From: Tholera decimalis
Taxonomy: Eukaryota; Arthropoda; Insecta; Lepidoptera; Noctuidae
Length of the DNA: 64,000 nt
Assembly: GCA_943138885.2 (NCBI GenBank)
Contig: OW964565.2
Location: forward strand, 36,723,195 to 36,787,194
Direction of reading: 5' to 3'
This document shows positions 55,901 through 61,785 of this stretch, in pieces. The notes under the pieces were generated by a model. The model worked only from the letters and a program-made list of their open reading frames with translations, was not told the origin of the DNA and made no database searches. Position numbers and translations under genes: made by a program. Positions within the stretch are counted from its first letter, which is position 1. Each line of letters opens with the position of its first letter.

Positions 55901-56100
55901 AGTTGAGCCTCGATGACGACTCCCTCGACGTACCCCCCCGGGTCTGCCTTCAGGTCCATCAGCTGAGCCTGCAGCGTCAGCGCCTCCACCAACGTGTCGA
56001 GGTTCTGTTTCTTCAGCGCAGACACCGGTACCGCCTGGATGTCACCGCCCAACGCTTCGCAGACAATCCCGTGGGTCGCCAGCGAACGCATTGTGCGCTC
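28785..56100 (-). CDS. mIF2: Mitochondrial translation initiation factor IF-2 (mIF2), C-terminal eight exons
   Basis: GTPase that positions fMet-tRNA on the mitoribosome, in the matrix. Exons on the minus strand: 56100-55886, 53128-53050, 51548-51423, 48880-48655, 41761-41640, 39242-39059, 34720-34580 and 28954-28785. All junctions are AG/GT and reading phase is kept throughout, giving 420 residues to a TAG stop. Order of parts: end of the G domain with G5-like VPVSALKKQNL; domain II (VEGVVIEAQLD, QRGTLRRGSVIVAGTGWAKV); charged helical linker; C1 (LSVIVKGDVDGSVEAILDIL, VIYAFNV, KLHNIIYRLVDDV); C2 (KKKVPVAGCRCVKGSL) and the terminal KTAWDPGF. Human MTIF2 is about 727 residues, so ~300 residues including G1-G4 lie beyond the right edge. 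Human symbol MTIF2. Confidence 0.96.
29040..29785. other. mIF2 intron (last), unassigned part
   Basis: AT-rich; a short decayed Helitron end (GACGAAGTCACGGGCGAAAG) near 29500. Confidence 0.4.
29786..30131 (+). repeat. Dispersed repeat G, copy 2
   Basis: Same unit as 26177-26500, with ~25 extra bases around the GCGCGAATTCGCTGG block. The PBS-like motif is altered (GTCGGCTCCGTCTGTGG). Confidence 0.5.
30822..31390 (+). mobile_element. R1-clade LINE 3' fragment, split by a SINE
   Basis: GC-rich ORF2 end, then TGCCTGCCGGGGTTGCGGGT and TTTTTAGTCAGTAGAAGTCT, the same 3' UTR as at 8220-8340 and 36840-36950. Interrupted at about 30990-31258. Confidence 0.7.
30990..31258 (-). mobile_element. tRNA-derived SINE (family S2) with (TA)n tail
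   Basis: Minus strand: a tRNA-like head with A box TGGTATAGTGGTCAGT and B box GGTTCGATTCC, an unrelated body, and an (AT)n tail at 30990-31018. The acceptor stem does not pair well over its full length, so a SINE rather than a functional tRNA gene. Confidence 0.75.
31391..33075. other. mIF2 intron, unassigned
   Basis: No gene recognised. TGACATGTCAAAATGACA lies near 32517. The frame at 32624-32938 (minus) has no known domain. Confidence 0.4.
33076..33372 (-). pseudogene. R1-clade LINE 3' fragment
   Basis: Plus strand reads AGACTTCTACTGACTAAAAA, i.e. the R1 3' UTR in reverse, then the GC-rich end of ORF2. Confidence 0.7.
33376..33490 (-). pseudogene. LINE family J1 fragment
   Basis: Matches the block GACTCCGGCAGGGAATTCCA ... 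CCCAAAACGTTTTG of other J1 copies, with changes; abuts the R1 fragment. Confidence 0.6.
33774..34534. mobile_element. PIF/Harbinger-like MITE carrying a SINE
   Basis: Ends GCCCGGTTTACACATCAATA and its complement (34497-34534); TAA on both sides (33771-33773, 34535-34537). A S1 SINE lies inside. Subterminal ACTTACTACTTAACTC-like motifs recur in both orientations. Confidence 0.78.
33966..34138 (-). mobile_element. tRNA-derived SINE (family S1)
   Basis: CAATCTTGTTAACCCCTCCA and AAGCTAAATATGCTTGTC, then a weak B box (GGATTTGAACTTGC on plus). Confidence 0.7.
34580..34720 (-). CDS. mIF2: mIF2 exon G (C2 domain, first part)
   Basis: Acceptor CCTTTCAG, donor GTATGT. Encodes EANVLQQFMVTENKKKVPVA through GQEVVFE; codons are split on both sides. 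Confidence 0.95.
34776..35403 (-). repeat. Interspersed repeat family E, copy 3
   Basis: Minus-strand copy of 5464-6060, very similar over ~500 bases. Its 3' end (34776-34822) forms a short hairpin: AAACTTTTTACCAAAAAATTA in both orientations around an 18-base AACCGACTCCC block. Confidence 0.65.
35536..35701. repeat. Two-copy tandem repeat, 82-83 bp
   Basis: 35536-35617 and 35618-35701 match with ~6 substitutions (shared core AAAGTTGAATATCGCGTGC and TTCGGGTTCGAAACT). Confidence 0.85.
35702..36365. other. mIF2 intron, unassigned
   Basis: AT-rich; nothing recognised. Confidence 0.4.
36366..36716 (+). pseudogene. LINE family J2, 3' fragment
   Basis: About 95% like 9160-9535 at sight; CCACATATGACCCGTCAGCC is identical. 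Small deletions break the frame. Confidence 0.75.
36737..36955 (+). pseudogene. R1-clade LINE 3' fragment
   Basis: GCGCCTCAAAGAGCGTCTCA, TGCCTGCCGGGGTTGTGGGA and TTTTTAGTCAGTAGAAGTCT; no A-tail. Confidence 0.65.
37120..37830 (-). pseudogene. LINE family J1, 3' fragment, split by a MITE
   Basis: Minus strand: ELHNLIPPSPFHHRTTRQTA, RTKRFGNTFIVRTAKEWNSL, NLGVFKSRVNRLLLDKR, then the 3' UTR, broken by the insert at 37162-37536. Confidence 0.78.
37162..37536. mobile_element. MITE with GGGCCYCAAGTCTGCTATT ends
   Basis: GGGCCTCAAGTCTGCTATTA at left and the complement of GGGCCCCAAGTCTGCTATTT at right. Removing it restores CACCTGATGGTAAG as in other J1 copies; the duplicated target is only 1-2 bases (T or CT), so the superfamily is uncertain. 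Confidence 0.75.
38016..38121. repeat. Two adjacent near-perfect hairpins
   Basis: Hairpin 1: 23-base arms 38016-38038 and 38049-38071, one mismatch. Hairpin 2: 23-base perfect arms 38074-38096 and 38099-38121 around AG. Same tandem layout as at 19716-19817 but unrelated in sequence. Confidence 0.9.
38122..38205 (-). repeat. R1 LINE 3' UTR remnant
   Basis: GACTTCTACCGACTAAAAAC followed by AATCCCGCAACCCCGGCA, the R1 3' UTR in reverse. Confidence 0.5.
38248..38634. mobile_element. MITE family M1, copy 2
   Basis: TACAACGTGTAACGG at left (TA before it), TTACACGTTGTA at right. Body matches copies 1 and 3. Confidence 0.8.
38945..39012. repeat. Minisatellite, ~20-bp unit, 3+ copies
   Basis: Unit CCCTAACCGATTGGGG repeated three to four times with small length changes. 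It ends 47 bases downstream of the mIF2 exon F donor. Confidence 0.85.
39059..39242 (-). CDS. mIF2: mIF2 exon F (end of C1)
   Basis: Acceptor TTTTCAG, donor GTAGGT. Encodes TAQMFKAVIYAFNVECPP through SRIPKRTEEEFIG. Confidence 0.95.
39330..39970 (-). mobile_element. tRNA-derived SINE (family S1), split by a LINE fragment
   Basis: 39330-39431 and 39912-39970 are the two halves; GAGGTTCGAACCC (39419-39431) and GAGGTTTGAACCC (39912-39924) are the duplicated target at the B box. Confidence 0.78.
39432..39911 (+). mobile_element. 5'-truncated LINE 3' end with (GAA)n tail (family L1a)
   Basis: Encodes RLLHLDRRSLRMVAGTITGH, then DSPLCRACMGTEETVAHVLL and LICFWREVGWME-stop, with the RNase H/zinc-finger type C-terminus, then a short UTR and (GAA)5-6. 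Bounded by a 13-base target duplication. Confidence 0.82.
40308..41411 (+). pseudogene. Jockey/CR1-type LINE 3' part with (GATTAT)n tail
   Basis: Two frames carry the post-RT region: TIDTNINWKAHIDTLANKLA, then KDRIFILQKKCIRILANID, PNSIKDIEYENKFKNSLQKY and FFDDK-stop. A ~490-base 3' UTR follows, ending AATGCAATAAATGATGATTA and a GATTAT repeat. Related to the LINE at 42363-44803. Confidence 0.78.
41412..41632 (-). repeat. Helitron-like remnant in mIF2 intron
   Basis: CAAATTTCATCCAAGTCCAC and AGTACTTTTGAAGATTAG as in 15242-15458; interrupted by unrelated sequence. Ends next to exon E. Confidence 0.45.
41640..41761 (-). CDS. mIF2: mIF2 exon E (C1 domain)
   Basis: Acceptor TTCATCAG, donor GTGAGG. 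Encodes GDVDGSVEAILDILETYDEH and VNFGVGPVTPNDLE; the first Gly codon is split with exon D. Confidence 0.95.
42044..42250 (-). mobile_element. Helitron-like element
   Basis: CTAGCGATCGCCCGTGTCTT ... CCTAGTAGGTACTTTCGAAG ... TTTCCGCTTTATATTAG; same subfamily as 15242-15458. Confidence 0.6.
42321..45156. mobile_element. MITE family M1, copy 3, split by a LINE
   Basis: Left piece 42321-42362 (TACAATGTGTAACGG), right piece 44804-45156 ending TTACACGTTGTA, TA flanks at 42319-42320 and 45157-45158. Confidence 0.82.
42363..44803 (-). mobile_element. 5'-truncated Jockey/CR1-type LINE with RT domain
   Basis: Minus strand, 2.4 kb, bounded by GGCTT (42358-42362, 44804-44808). Three broken pieces of one ORF: 44818-44300 (pre-RT region, NSVGYDGICTKVVKE); 44328-43651 (RT: NYRPIALIPVFSKIFEKV, IYMDLTKAFDYVDH, GVPQGTVLGPP, FADD at 43756-43745); 43585-42872 (RYGIIFWGNSVNRELVF, ATRIFNKLPESLK, YLDDN). 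Breaks: a frameshift near 44310, and a stop plus Lys/Ser-rich AT expansion at 43586-43650. The 3' UTR ends in a short TCTGAA repeat. Confidence 0.85.
45159..45848. other. mIF2 intron, unassigned
   Basis: No gene. A frame at 45489-45725 has no known domain. Ends in AATAAATATTTCATTTCATT, a LINE-like tail. Confidence 0.4.
45884..46283 (+). pseudogene. LINE family J2, 3' fragment
   Basis: YFGECAQELHDLIPPSPFHY, TKRFSSTFIVRTSKLWNSLP, YDLSAFKARVNRHLLGSLVP-stop, the best-preserved J2 C-terminus here; 3' UTR ends with AGTAATAAAAAA. Confidence 0.8.
46286..46678 (+). repeat. Interspersed repeat family F, copy 3 (truncated)
   Basis: TTCAAGTGCGAGTCAGACTC and GGGTTCCGTAGTAACTATAA; lacks its 3' half and is followed directly by another copy. 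Confidence 0.6.
46679..47392 (+). repeat. Interspersed repeat family F, copy 4
   Basis: TTGGCCAAGTGCGAGTCGGA at the start, ACAGACAGACGGACAGACAT and GGCTACGGAACCCTAAAA at the end; near full length (~710 bases). Confidence 0.7.
47393..48179. other. mIF2 intron segment with CpG-rich patches
   Basis: GC/CpG-rich islands at 47480-47585 (AACGCGCGCGCGCGGTTTGC) and 47850-48000 (GACCCGCGCTCGCTTCGCCC) in AT-rich surroundings. The minus frame 47425-47607 is unrecognised. Confidence 0.4.
48180..48643 (+). repeat. Interspersed repeat family F, 5'-truncated copy 5
   Basis: Shares ACACACATTTTACCACTTTG, GACAGACGGACAGACATGAC and CTACGGAACC. A G15+ run lies at 48247-48262. It ends 12 bases from mIF2 exon D, next to its splice donor. 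Confidence 0.65.
48655..48880 (-). CDS. mIF2: mIF2 exon D (charged linker helix)
   Basis: Acceptor ATCACAG, donor GTAAAG. Encodes the Arg/Lys/Glu/Ala-rich linker (KERQAADQEAIAAKEA, YLARLRHKRALGRF) and the start of C1, LSVIVK. GC-rich compared with its surroundings. Confidence 0.94.
48881..49619. other. mIF2 intron, unassigned
   Basis: Contains AGCGAAG/GAGCGTA-type short tandem similarity at 48948-49070 (CCGAGCGTAACGAAGGACTC, CCGAGCGTAGCGAAGGTG); no gene. Confidence 0.4.
49620..49757 (+). repeat. LINE 3' UTR remnant
   Basis: GTGCATGCAGTGCTCTTCTT ... GTTGAAGAGCCAAATAAAAT AAATAAG; matches 56400-56548, which ends in poly(A). Confidence 0.6.
49840..50440 (+). pseudogene. LINE family J1, 3' fragment, split by a hAT MITE
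   Basis: SYAQNVSGILSLCVQVRSKI corresponds to another frame of the J1 C-terminus; then NLGVFKARVNSLLL, the MITE, and the 3' UTR (CGACCACATCATCGCTTACA). Confidence 0.75.
50004..50356. mobile_element. hAT-type MITE with exact 8-bp duplication
   Basis: Ends CAGAGCCGGATTAACC and GGTTAATCCGGCCCTG; TATGGGCG at 49996-50003 and 50357-50364. Non-coding, 353 bases. Confidence 0.92.
50441..51043. other. mIF2 intron, unassigned
   Basis: 50690-50800 contains CAGTAACTGGGTAACACAAT, matching in reverse the dispersed repeat near 9860-9900 (ACCCAGCTACTGGGTAGTGG); otherwise nothing. Confidence 0.4.
51044..51369. mobile_element. pogo/Tc1-like MITE (CAGTRGTACCCAACTGA ends)
   Basis: CAGTAGTACCCAACTGATAT at left, complement CAGTGGTACCCAACTGAGAA at right, TA on both sides (51042-51043, 51370-51371). 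The interior is GC-rich with CCAAT-like boxes in both orientations. It ends ~53 bases from mIF2 exon C. Confidence 0.82.
51423..51548 (-). CDS. mIF2: mIF2 exon C
   Basis: Acceptor TTTAG, donor GTGAGT; 42 codons, VRVLNSAEGRVVQEAPPS through SAGDQVLEVSSE, matching the end of domain II. Confidence 0.93.
51790..51870 (+). repeat. LINE family J1, extreme 3' end
   Basis: GGCCACATCATCTCTTACTA and CAGGTGAGATGGTCAAACGC, as at the 3' ends of the other J1 copies. Confidence 0.6.
51905..52240 (-). mobile_element. tRNA-derived SINE (family S3)
   Basis: Minus strand: GGACTGCCTCGTTGATTGAG (A box) and TCGGGTTAGATTTCCGGGTC (B box), then a ~230-base body. Only copy here. Confidence 0.6.
52241..53049. other. 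mIF2 intron, unassigned
   Basis: 52255-52320 (TTTATTTATTTATTTAAACT) looks like a reversed LINE 3' end; nothing else seen. Confidence 0.4.
53050..53128 (-). CDS. mIF2: mIF2 exon B (domain II, 79 bases)
   Basis: Acceptor TTTTTACAG, donor GTAAGAA. Encodes KQATVLVQRGTLRRGSVIV through TGWAK after completing a split Gly codon. Confidence 0.92.
53867..55026 (-). mobile_element. Inverted-repeat DNA transposon with decayed transposase
   Basis: Ends CGACGCTGGAAAGGAATAAT and its complement, ~35-bp TIRs, with ATAT outside each end (possible 4-bp duplication, ambiguous because it is palindromic). The centre holds a transposase-like fragment on the minus strand. The length (1.16 kb) suggests an internally deleted copy. 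Class not recognised with certainty. Confidence 0.78.
54266..54661 (-). pseudogene. Transposase-like fragment (YCDCCPGQNRNR family)
   Basis: The frame runs from an upstream splice-like TAG to a TAG after FPYEVFI. It contains LLLYCDCCPGQNRNR, a (S/C)D-N/C-C-x-Q-N motif of DDE-like proteins often annotated as uncharacterised in insects, and YLLTGHTYMPVDSVHAVIEN. The remaining acidic catalytic residues are missing from this copy. On the minus strand after 54240 a second exon-like piece (VVLPQLPHVFYF) is flanked by AG and GTAAGG. Confidence 0.55.
55108..55252 (-). mobile_element. tRNA-derived SINE (family S1)
   Basis: CAATCCTGTTAACCCTTCCA, AAGCTAAATAATAATATGCT and GGAGTTCGAACCCGC (B box in reverse). 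Confidence 0.7.
55325..55877 (+). repeat. Interspersed repeat family F, copy 7
   Basis: ATGGCCAAATGCGAGTCAGA at the start; GACGAAACTATAAGGGTTCC and GGCTACGGAACCCTAAAA at the end. Its end is 8 bases from mIF2 exon A. Confidence 0.68.
55886..56100 (-). CDS. mIF2: mIF2 exon A (end of G domain, start of domain II)
   Basis: Acceptor ACAG before GAGCGCACAATG; donor GTAAGT. Encodes ERTMRSLATHGIVCEALGGD through EAQLDPRTG. Starts in phase 0, 215 bases. The internal ATG is not the start, since the protein is homologous upstream of it. Confidence 0.94.
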
Positions 56101-56399
56101 CTGTTGATGATTTGGGGGTTTAGAATTTTGGACTGACTTAGCTTGAGAATTTAACCTGCATATTGTATAGGATAGGGTAAACTAATCTAAATACTGCAGT
56201 ACTTTGGCCATATAGCACGTCAAAGTTCAGACAACCTGGAAAAGCTCATTATTAAAATTTAGTAATTGTGTTTAGTAAATGAAAAAATAAAAAAAATGAT
56301 AAAAGAAAATTTAGTAAATGTAATTTTATTAAAATTAGTAAATTTTTTTTAACACATAATTTATTGTAATTGATTAATTAAGTAATTCATTTTGTTTAA

Positions 56400-56730
56400 C
56401 AGTTTACGCGTATAAAATAGTGCATGCAGTGCTCTTCTCTAAGTGATGGAGCACTTAAACATAGATTAAGATGTAAAATTGTGTATGTAATAGTGTTTTC
56501 ATTGTTGAAGAGCCAAATAAAATAAATAAAAAAAAAAAAAAAAAAAAAAAATTACGGGCAACGTAGATGGTAAACGACCTAGAGGACGCAGTCCCAGACG
56601 GTGGGTTAACCAGCTGTCCGAATTACTGCAGATGCCGATGTCCCAGGCTCTCCATCAAGCTGAAGACCGTAGTAGATGGAGGAGCCTGTTGCAACGCTTC
56701 CGTCGTAGCCACGATCCTCAGCACTGAGGG
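56400..56730 (+). pseudogene. LINE remnants: 3' UTR with poly(A), then a C-terminal LINE fragment
   Basis: 56400-56551 is a LINE 3' UTR ending in ~28 A residues. 56555-56727 encodes GNVDGKRPRGRSPRRWVNQL and ALHQAEDRSRWRSLLQRF-RR, the typical C-terminus of RTE/Jockey-like LINE proteins, followed by a stop. Confidence 0.68.
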
Positions 56731-57540
56731 ACCGACTTAAGGAGGAAGGACTATTGACGCAGCATTGGCTGACTATTATTATAATTAAAGGTGTCGAAAT
56801 CGAAGCTTAGAAAAGGGTCATAACGTTTCTACGAACTTTATAATTATCGTGGTGTAACCACAGAGGCGTGCGCTCCTTAAAGGCATAAATGCAGTGCTTT
56901 ACTTGCCATTCACAGATATTTTAATAAAACGTTCGTACGTTTTAGATGACTTTAATTAATAGTAAATAAATGAATAAACAAAATATAATAACTTAAAAAC
57001 GCCTAATATTTTATAAATAGCACCCACACAAACATTATGTTTGCCAGGCGCTGCGAATTAATGTACCTAATTCCCAAGTAATGCCGCGGATTCAAGCAGG
57101 AGATTTGTTTGCATGTGTGACGTAATTTTAGTGTCCGTACAAGTTCGCAAACGCACACACCCATGAATTTCTAAAGCCGCCGGTCATGCGGCAGGATACC
57201 ACAGACTACATAGAGATACTGCGTTCCGAGTAAAAATAATAGACATAATAGGCTATTTGACTGGTTTCTAAAAACCATCTCATATTATTTATTGGTGTAT
57301 AAGGACCCTACAAATAATATTTATTTTCACATTTTATAAATATTTCGTTTTAAAAAAAGCATTACAAAATATAGTTATTAAGATTATATAAGCTGTCAAA
57401 ACCAGCACACTCCGCTAGGAGTATCTGTGTTCTGTGGTCACACGTTTGTATATCAACATTGGAGAAGTCAAAGTCAAATCGAGAGTTTTGTCTTTTTATG
57501 TAGTTTAATAGAGTTTCTGGCTGTAATTTACTGGAAAAAA
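56731..57540. other. Unassigned sequence upstream of the THAP remnant
   Basis: No gene. In the mIF2 gene this is still intron, since the preceding exon is outside the window. Confidence 0.4.
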
Positions 57541-58198
57541 TGAGTTATAAATGGTGTACCAGGTGCACAAATACAACGATAAAGTAATAATAAAGAAAGA
57601 GAAGCTATTTATAACCGTTCCAAAAAATGTTAAAGTTCGTAATAGTACAACTTGCACGCAGAAATACTAAAGAAATAAAGGATAGTTCGGTAATTTTCTT
57701 CTGTCAGGATCATTTTGATGTAAGTAAACATGTTATTATTACTAACTTAAAACATTTTTACAATATAGTTATTCTACTGTTTTAAGGTTAGATAACTGAG
57801 ATGTTTTTTGTATTATACCTGAATAGCCACAAATATTTTAATATTCAATGCTATTTATTACCACTAAATACATCAACATTTATGGCTTTAAAACAACATT
57901 TAAAAATATTTCAGATTGAGAAAGATATGGCTATCAATATAATATGGGATTAAGCAAGAGGATAATCATGGTAGATGGAGTTGTGCTTACAAAATTTTAT
58001 TGCCAGGAAGACCCCAGAAAAAGGATGAGTGATGCTAGTACTTCTAGACATGTATTTGTTAAAAAACAAAGAACCCAACTCATTCAAGAGTGCCAAGACA
58101 CACTGATGAAGGAAGTGTTAAGTGAACCCGGCCCATCTAGCACCCAACCGACTACAACACCTGTGCAAGAAGTAGTTTTAATGACAACAGGTATGTAG
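57541..58198 (+). pseudogene. Decayed THAP-domain gene (transposase-derived), two exons
   Basis: Exon 1 (57541-57720): MSYKWCTRCTNTT with the first C-x2-C, then, across a stop and a frameshift, KLFITVPKNVKVR, LARRNTKE and FFCQDHF with the C-x2-H, i.e. the C2CH layout of a THAP zinc finger. Donor GTAAGT at 57721. Exon 2 begins at ATTGAGAAAGATATG after TTTCAG (about 57914), and its frame 57944-58198 holds SKRIIMVDGVVLTKFYCQED and RHVFVKKQRTQLIQECQ; a donor-like GGTATG lies at its end. No catalytic domain follows. Confidence 0.6.
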
Positions 58199-58200
58199 AC

Positions 58201-58593
58201 GTACATCATTTTCGTCAAAAAAATTGGCAACGCTAGCCGCATTACTAGTGTCATAATCCTGTGCTCGCCCCTGTGTAACCAATATCGGTACTGCGAGGTT
58301 TGAGCTGTTTATGGCTCTTGCCCTGCTCGCCCACTAAAAAGTCGCATCCATTTGAAGGCAATCGCTGAAAAAGTAGAAAGTCCCAAATGGAAACAATGAG
58401 ACGGTATACTTAGACTAAAGTTATAATCATAATACATAAACTGAATTTTAGTCGTACTTGTATAAATAGTTTAAGACTTTATCTTCCTTGAAATAAGTTT
58501 CATTTTTCTTAAAATTGTATTTAATAACGGAATTTGTATAAACCGCATTAATAATCTTATTACTTTGATTTTCGGTCGATCGGTAAGCACGTC
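58201..58593. other. Unassigned sequence
   Basis: Nothing recognised. Confidence 0.4.
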
Positions 58594-59975
58594 TTTTTTT
58601 ATTGATAATAGGTTCACGTTTGACCACCATCTCACCTGATGGGAACTGGGGATGTGGTCGAAGATGGAGTACGCTTACCTAAAAGTAATCTATTCCCGCT
58701 TGACTTAATGACCCCTAGGTTATAGCTATCGGGAAACACAGACTCCGGCAGGGAATTCCACTCTTTAGCCATACACACAATAAAGATATTATTATAACTA
58801 ACGCGCTTTTTGGTGGCGAGTTTCAAATTACAATTTAAAGGTTTTTATTTTTTTTTATTTTATTTTTTTATTTTTAGCACGTAGCACGATATTAAACGTT
58901 ACAATTTTTGTTTTATTTATGTATTTAATACACTACACATTAATTAATATTAGTTTATTTACCCTCGTCCGTGTGTCACTGCGGGGTGCCAACTGAAAAC
59001 CAGCGCTGGGTGTCTTTCGCCCAGCAAATGCTGAGTTGGTAACCCTTTCGGTGTAGACATGCTCAGCGAAATTCTTAATGTAATTTATTATTTTTTTTTA
59101 TTTTTATGTTTGTAATTTTCTGTTGTTGTGTGTGTTTATAACCGAATAAATGGTTTTCAATTTCAATTTCAATTTCAAAACGTTTTGTGCGTGTGGGTGG
59201 GATGTCCACCATGTAACGACGGCGCATCGCCGTTTGTCTTGATGATGGAACGGGCTTGGCGGAATTAGATTGTGTAATTCCATCGCACACTCCCCGAAAT
59301 GTAACCGATAGAAAATCAATAGACTTGCAACTCGTCGTCAATATTCAAGACTCGACCAGTGCGTCGTTGCCAATGAGTCTGGGCCGTTTCTCAATAGACT
59401 CAAGCGCGTCCAGTTGGTATTTGGCAGATCCATCCAAAAAATGAGAGCAGTACTCCATACACGACCGAGCCTGGGCTTGATACAGATTGAGCAGCTGTTC
59501 CGGTGGGAAGTATCGTCTCAGCTTTGCCAAGATTCCCAACTTTTTTGATGCTAGTTGAGCCTTAGGCTCGATAAACGGACCAAAATTGAGGGTGGAAGTT
59601 ATTGTTACCCCCAAGAACCTCAATACGATCGGTTATCAGCACGGTTACACCACGGAAAGTAGGATCCGGTTCGAATTCGCTCGTTTTTGCGGAGAAGAGA
59701 CACGCCTGGGTCTTAGCTGCATTAAACTTGACCAAGTTGGCATCGCCCCATTCGGAGACAGCCTTCAAGGACAAGTTCAAGCGCCCAACCATGTCCTCAC
59801 GGAGAGACTGGATCTGTGACCCACCAGCTCGCGCGCTGGACACATATCTCTCAGCAACTGTGCTGTCGTCTGCATACCCAAAGGTACCGAGCATAAGCAG
59901 ATCATTAATGTGCAGCAAGAATAAAGTACGTTTAGTACGTAAAACACGTACAGTAGGTATATGTGGTTTCATTTA
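58594..59975 (-). pseudogene. LINE family J1 with partial RT domain, split by another LINE tail
   Basis: Minus strand from 59975: LFLLHINDLLMLGTFGYADD (RT motif C) and LNLSLKAVSEWGDANLVKFN; a frameshift near 59600; FLGVTITSTLNFGPFIEPKA and LEQ-type YCSHFLDGSAKYQLDALESI; then ELHNLIPPSPFHH and the C-terminus, resumed at 58795-58632 after the insert at 58796-59168. The 5' end is truncated just before motif C. Confidence 0.8.
58796..59168 (+). mobile_element. LINE 3' end with (TTTCAA)n tail inside J1
   Basis: Non-coding 370 bases ending AACCGAATAAATGGTTTTCA, then ATTTCA repeats. It sits where other J1 copies read AATGAAAGTATTCCCAAAAC, so it is an insertion with a small target loss. Confidence 0.6.
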
Positions 59976-60010
59976 ATGCCTGTCGATTTTATCAACGTTT
60001 TATAACGACA

Positions 60011-60253
60011 CTAGCTTTCGCCAGCGACTTCGTCCGCGTGGAAAAAAATTCCCCCGATTTTGAAACATTCTTCATTAGTGCTCCGCTCCTATTGGTCTTA
60101 GCGTGATGATATATAGCCTATAGCCTTCCTCGATAAATGGGCTATCTAACACTGAAAGAATTTTTGAAATCAGACCCGTAGTTCCTGAGATTAGCGCGTT
60201 CAAGCAAACAAACAAACTAACAAACTTTTCCGCTTTATAATATTAAGTATAGA
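60011..60253 (-). mobile_element. Helitron-like element
   Basis: CTAGCTTTCGCCAGCGACTT ... GAGATTAGCGCGTTCAAGC ... TTTATAATATTAAGTATAGA; full length, same subfamily as 15242-15458 and the remnant at 24770. Confidence 0.65.
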
Positions 60254-60782
60254 TAACAATCAATACAGCATATTTTTTGCACGCATTGAAGATGACGTAG
60301 TGTTACCTAATGGAAGACAATCTTTTCTTAGCTACAGCGCAATTATGGATTAGTCATTAGGTACACGGCTCATGGTAGTGCATATAAGGTTTGGCACGTG
60401 ATTAAGATGAGCACTGAAGATAAAAATTAACTTATAACTTAAGGATGATTGCGGTTGTAATGGAATTTGCATACACGTGCTATGAATGAAGTTAAAGTAC
60501 GACACATTTTATGGGAGACTACATACTGATTTTATACGCGTTTCTTCGCGGTTTTTTCAGTGTGAATCCCGATCCTACAGGAATTCCAGGATAAACATTA
60601 GTTCTATTATATGTTGCCTTATAAACTGCCGTATCTTTTAGTGAAAATCCCACAAAATTAATACAAACGAACAAAAACACGGTTAAATGAGATTTGGATT
60701 CTAGAATTTTTTTGATGTTCACTTCTATAATTGGGACTTTGTAGCACAATCCCCTGTATAAGTGACACATTTTATCAGGTTG

Positions 60783-61752
60783 GGTCAGGTTTGTTAGCAA
60801 AGGAGAAGCCCGCGAAGGGAGCTCCTCCGAGCGGCCAGCCCACGACTGCCGGGTCTAAGGGTGAGACCTGGGCGAAAGTCGTGGGCCGCAAGAAGGCCCG
60901 CAAAGCCGCCAAGAAGGCCGCAGCAGCAGCATGCGCCCCAGACGTAACCGCAAAGGCAGTTGCGCAGCCTGCGCGACGGACTGCCAAAGGCGGTCGCAAA
61001 GGGCCGACGATACGTACCCCGCGTTCCGAAGCTGTGACGCTCACGCTACAGCCCGGGGCTGCGGAGCGCGGCGTAACGTACCAGTCGGTCATTGCCGAGG
61101 CCAAGGCCAAGATCAAATTATCTGATCTTGGCCTCCAGTCCGTCACACTCAGGCAGGCTGCCACGGGTGCGCGGCTCTTTGAGGTGGCTGGTGCTGCGAG
61201 CGGCAGTGCCGAAAAGGCGGACGCTCTGGCCGCCAAGATGAGGGAGGTCCTCAACTCCGAGGACGTCCGAGTCTCCAGGCCAATGAAAACCGCAGAGGTG
61301 CGGATTGCTGGTCTGGATGACTCCGTGACCTCTGAGGAGGTGGTGGCGGCCGTTGCCCGAAGTGGAGAGTGTCCGCCGGGCAATGTGCGGGCAGGCGATA
61401 TACGCGCCGACGCCACCGGACTCGGCGTAGTCTGGGTTCGGTGCCCTGTGGCGTCGGCGAAGAAGATCGCCGAGAGCGGCAGATTGCTGGTAGGCTGGGT
61501 TGCAGCGAGGGCGAAACTCCTGCAGCCCCGGGCTTTGCGGTGCTTCCGGTGCCTGGAGAAGGGGCACGTCCGGGCAAAGTGCACTGCCGAAACTGACCGT
61601 AGTGATCTTTGTTATCGCTGCGGTCAGCCCGGCCACAAGGCGGCCCAGTGTTCCGCGGCACTCAACTGCATCTTGTGTTCGGATGCAGGGAAGCCAGCGG
61701 GACACAAAGTGGGCGGAGGGGCCTGTGGCGCGCCTGCCAGCAAGGCCAAAAA
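60783..61752 (+). pseudogene. R1-clade LINE ORF1 (gag-like), truncated at both ends
   Basis: Nucleic-acid-binding protein of a non-LTR element. The frame holds a Lys/Ala-rich stretch (KKARKAAKKAAAAA), a central region (VRIAGLDDSVTSEEVVAAV, VRCPVASAKKIAESGRL), and three zinc knuckles: CFRCLEKGHVRAKC (61541-61582), CYRCGQPGHKAAQC (61610-61651), and an irregular third from CILC (61668 on) to GGGAC. It is open with no stop, but ends abruptly at ASKAK where a (TTA)n run and another LINE begin. GC-rich codon use contrasts with the next ORF. Confidence 0.85.
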
Positions 61753-61785
61753 TTATTTATTATTTTTATTATTATTATTAAGGCC

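Noticed and set aside
60775..61705. Long minus-strand frames opposite the R1 gag ORF
   Set aside because: High GC removes stop codons on both strands; only the plus strand shows zinc knuckles.
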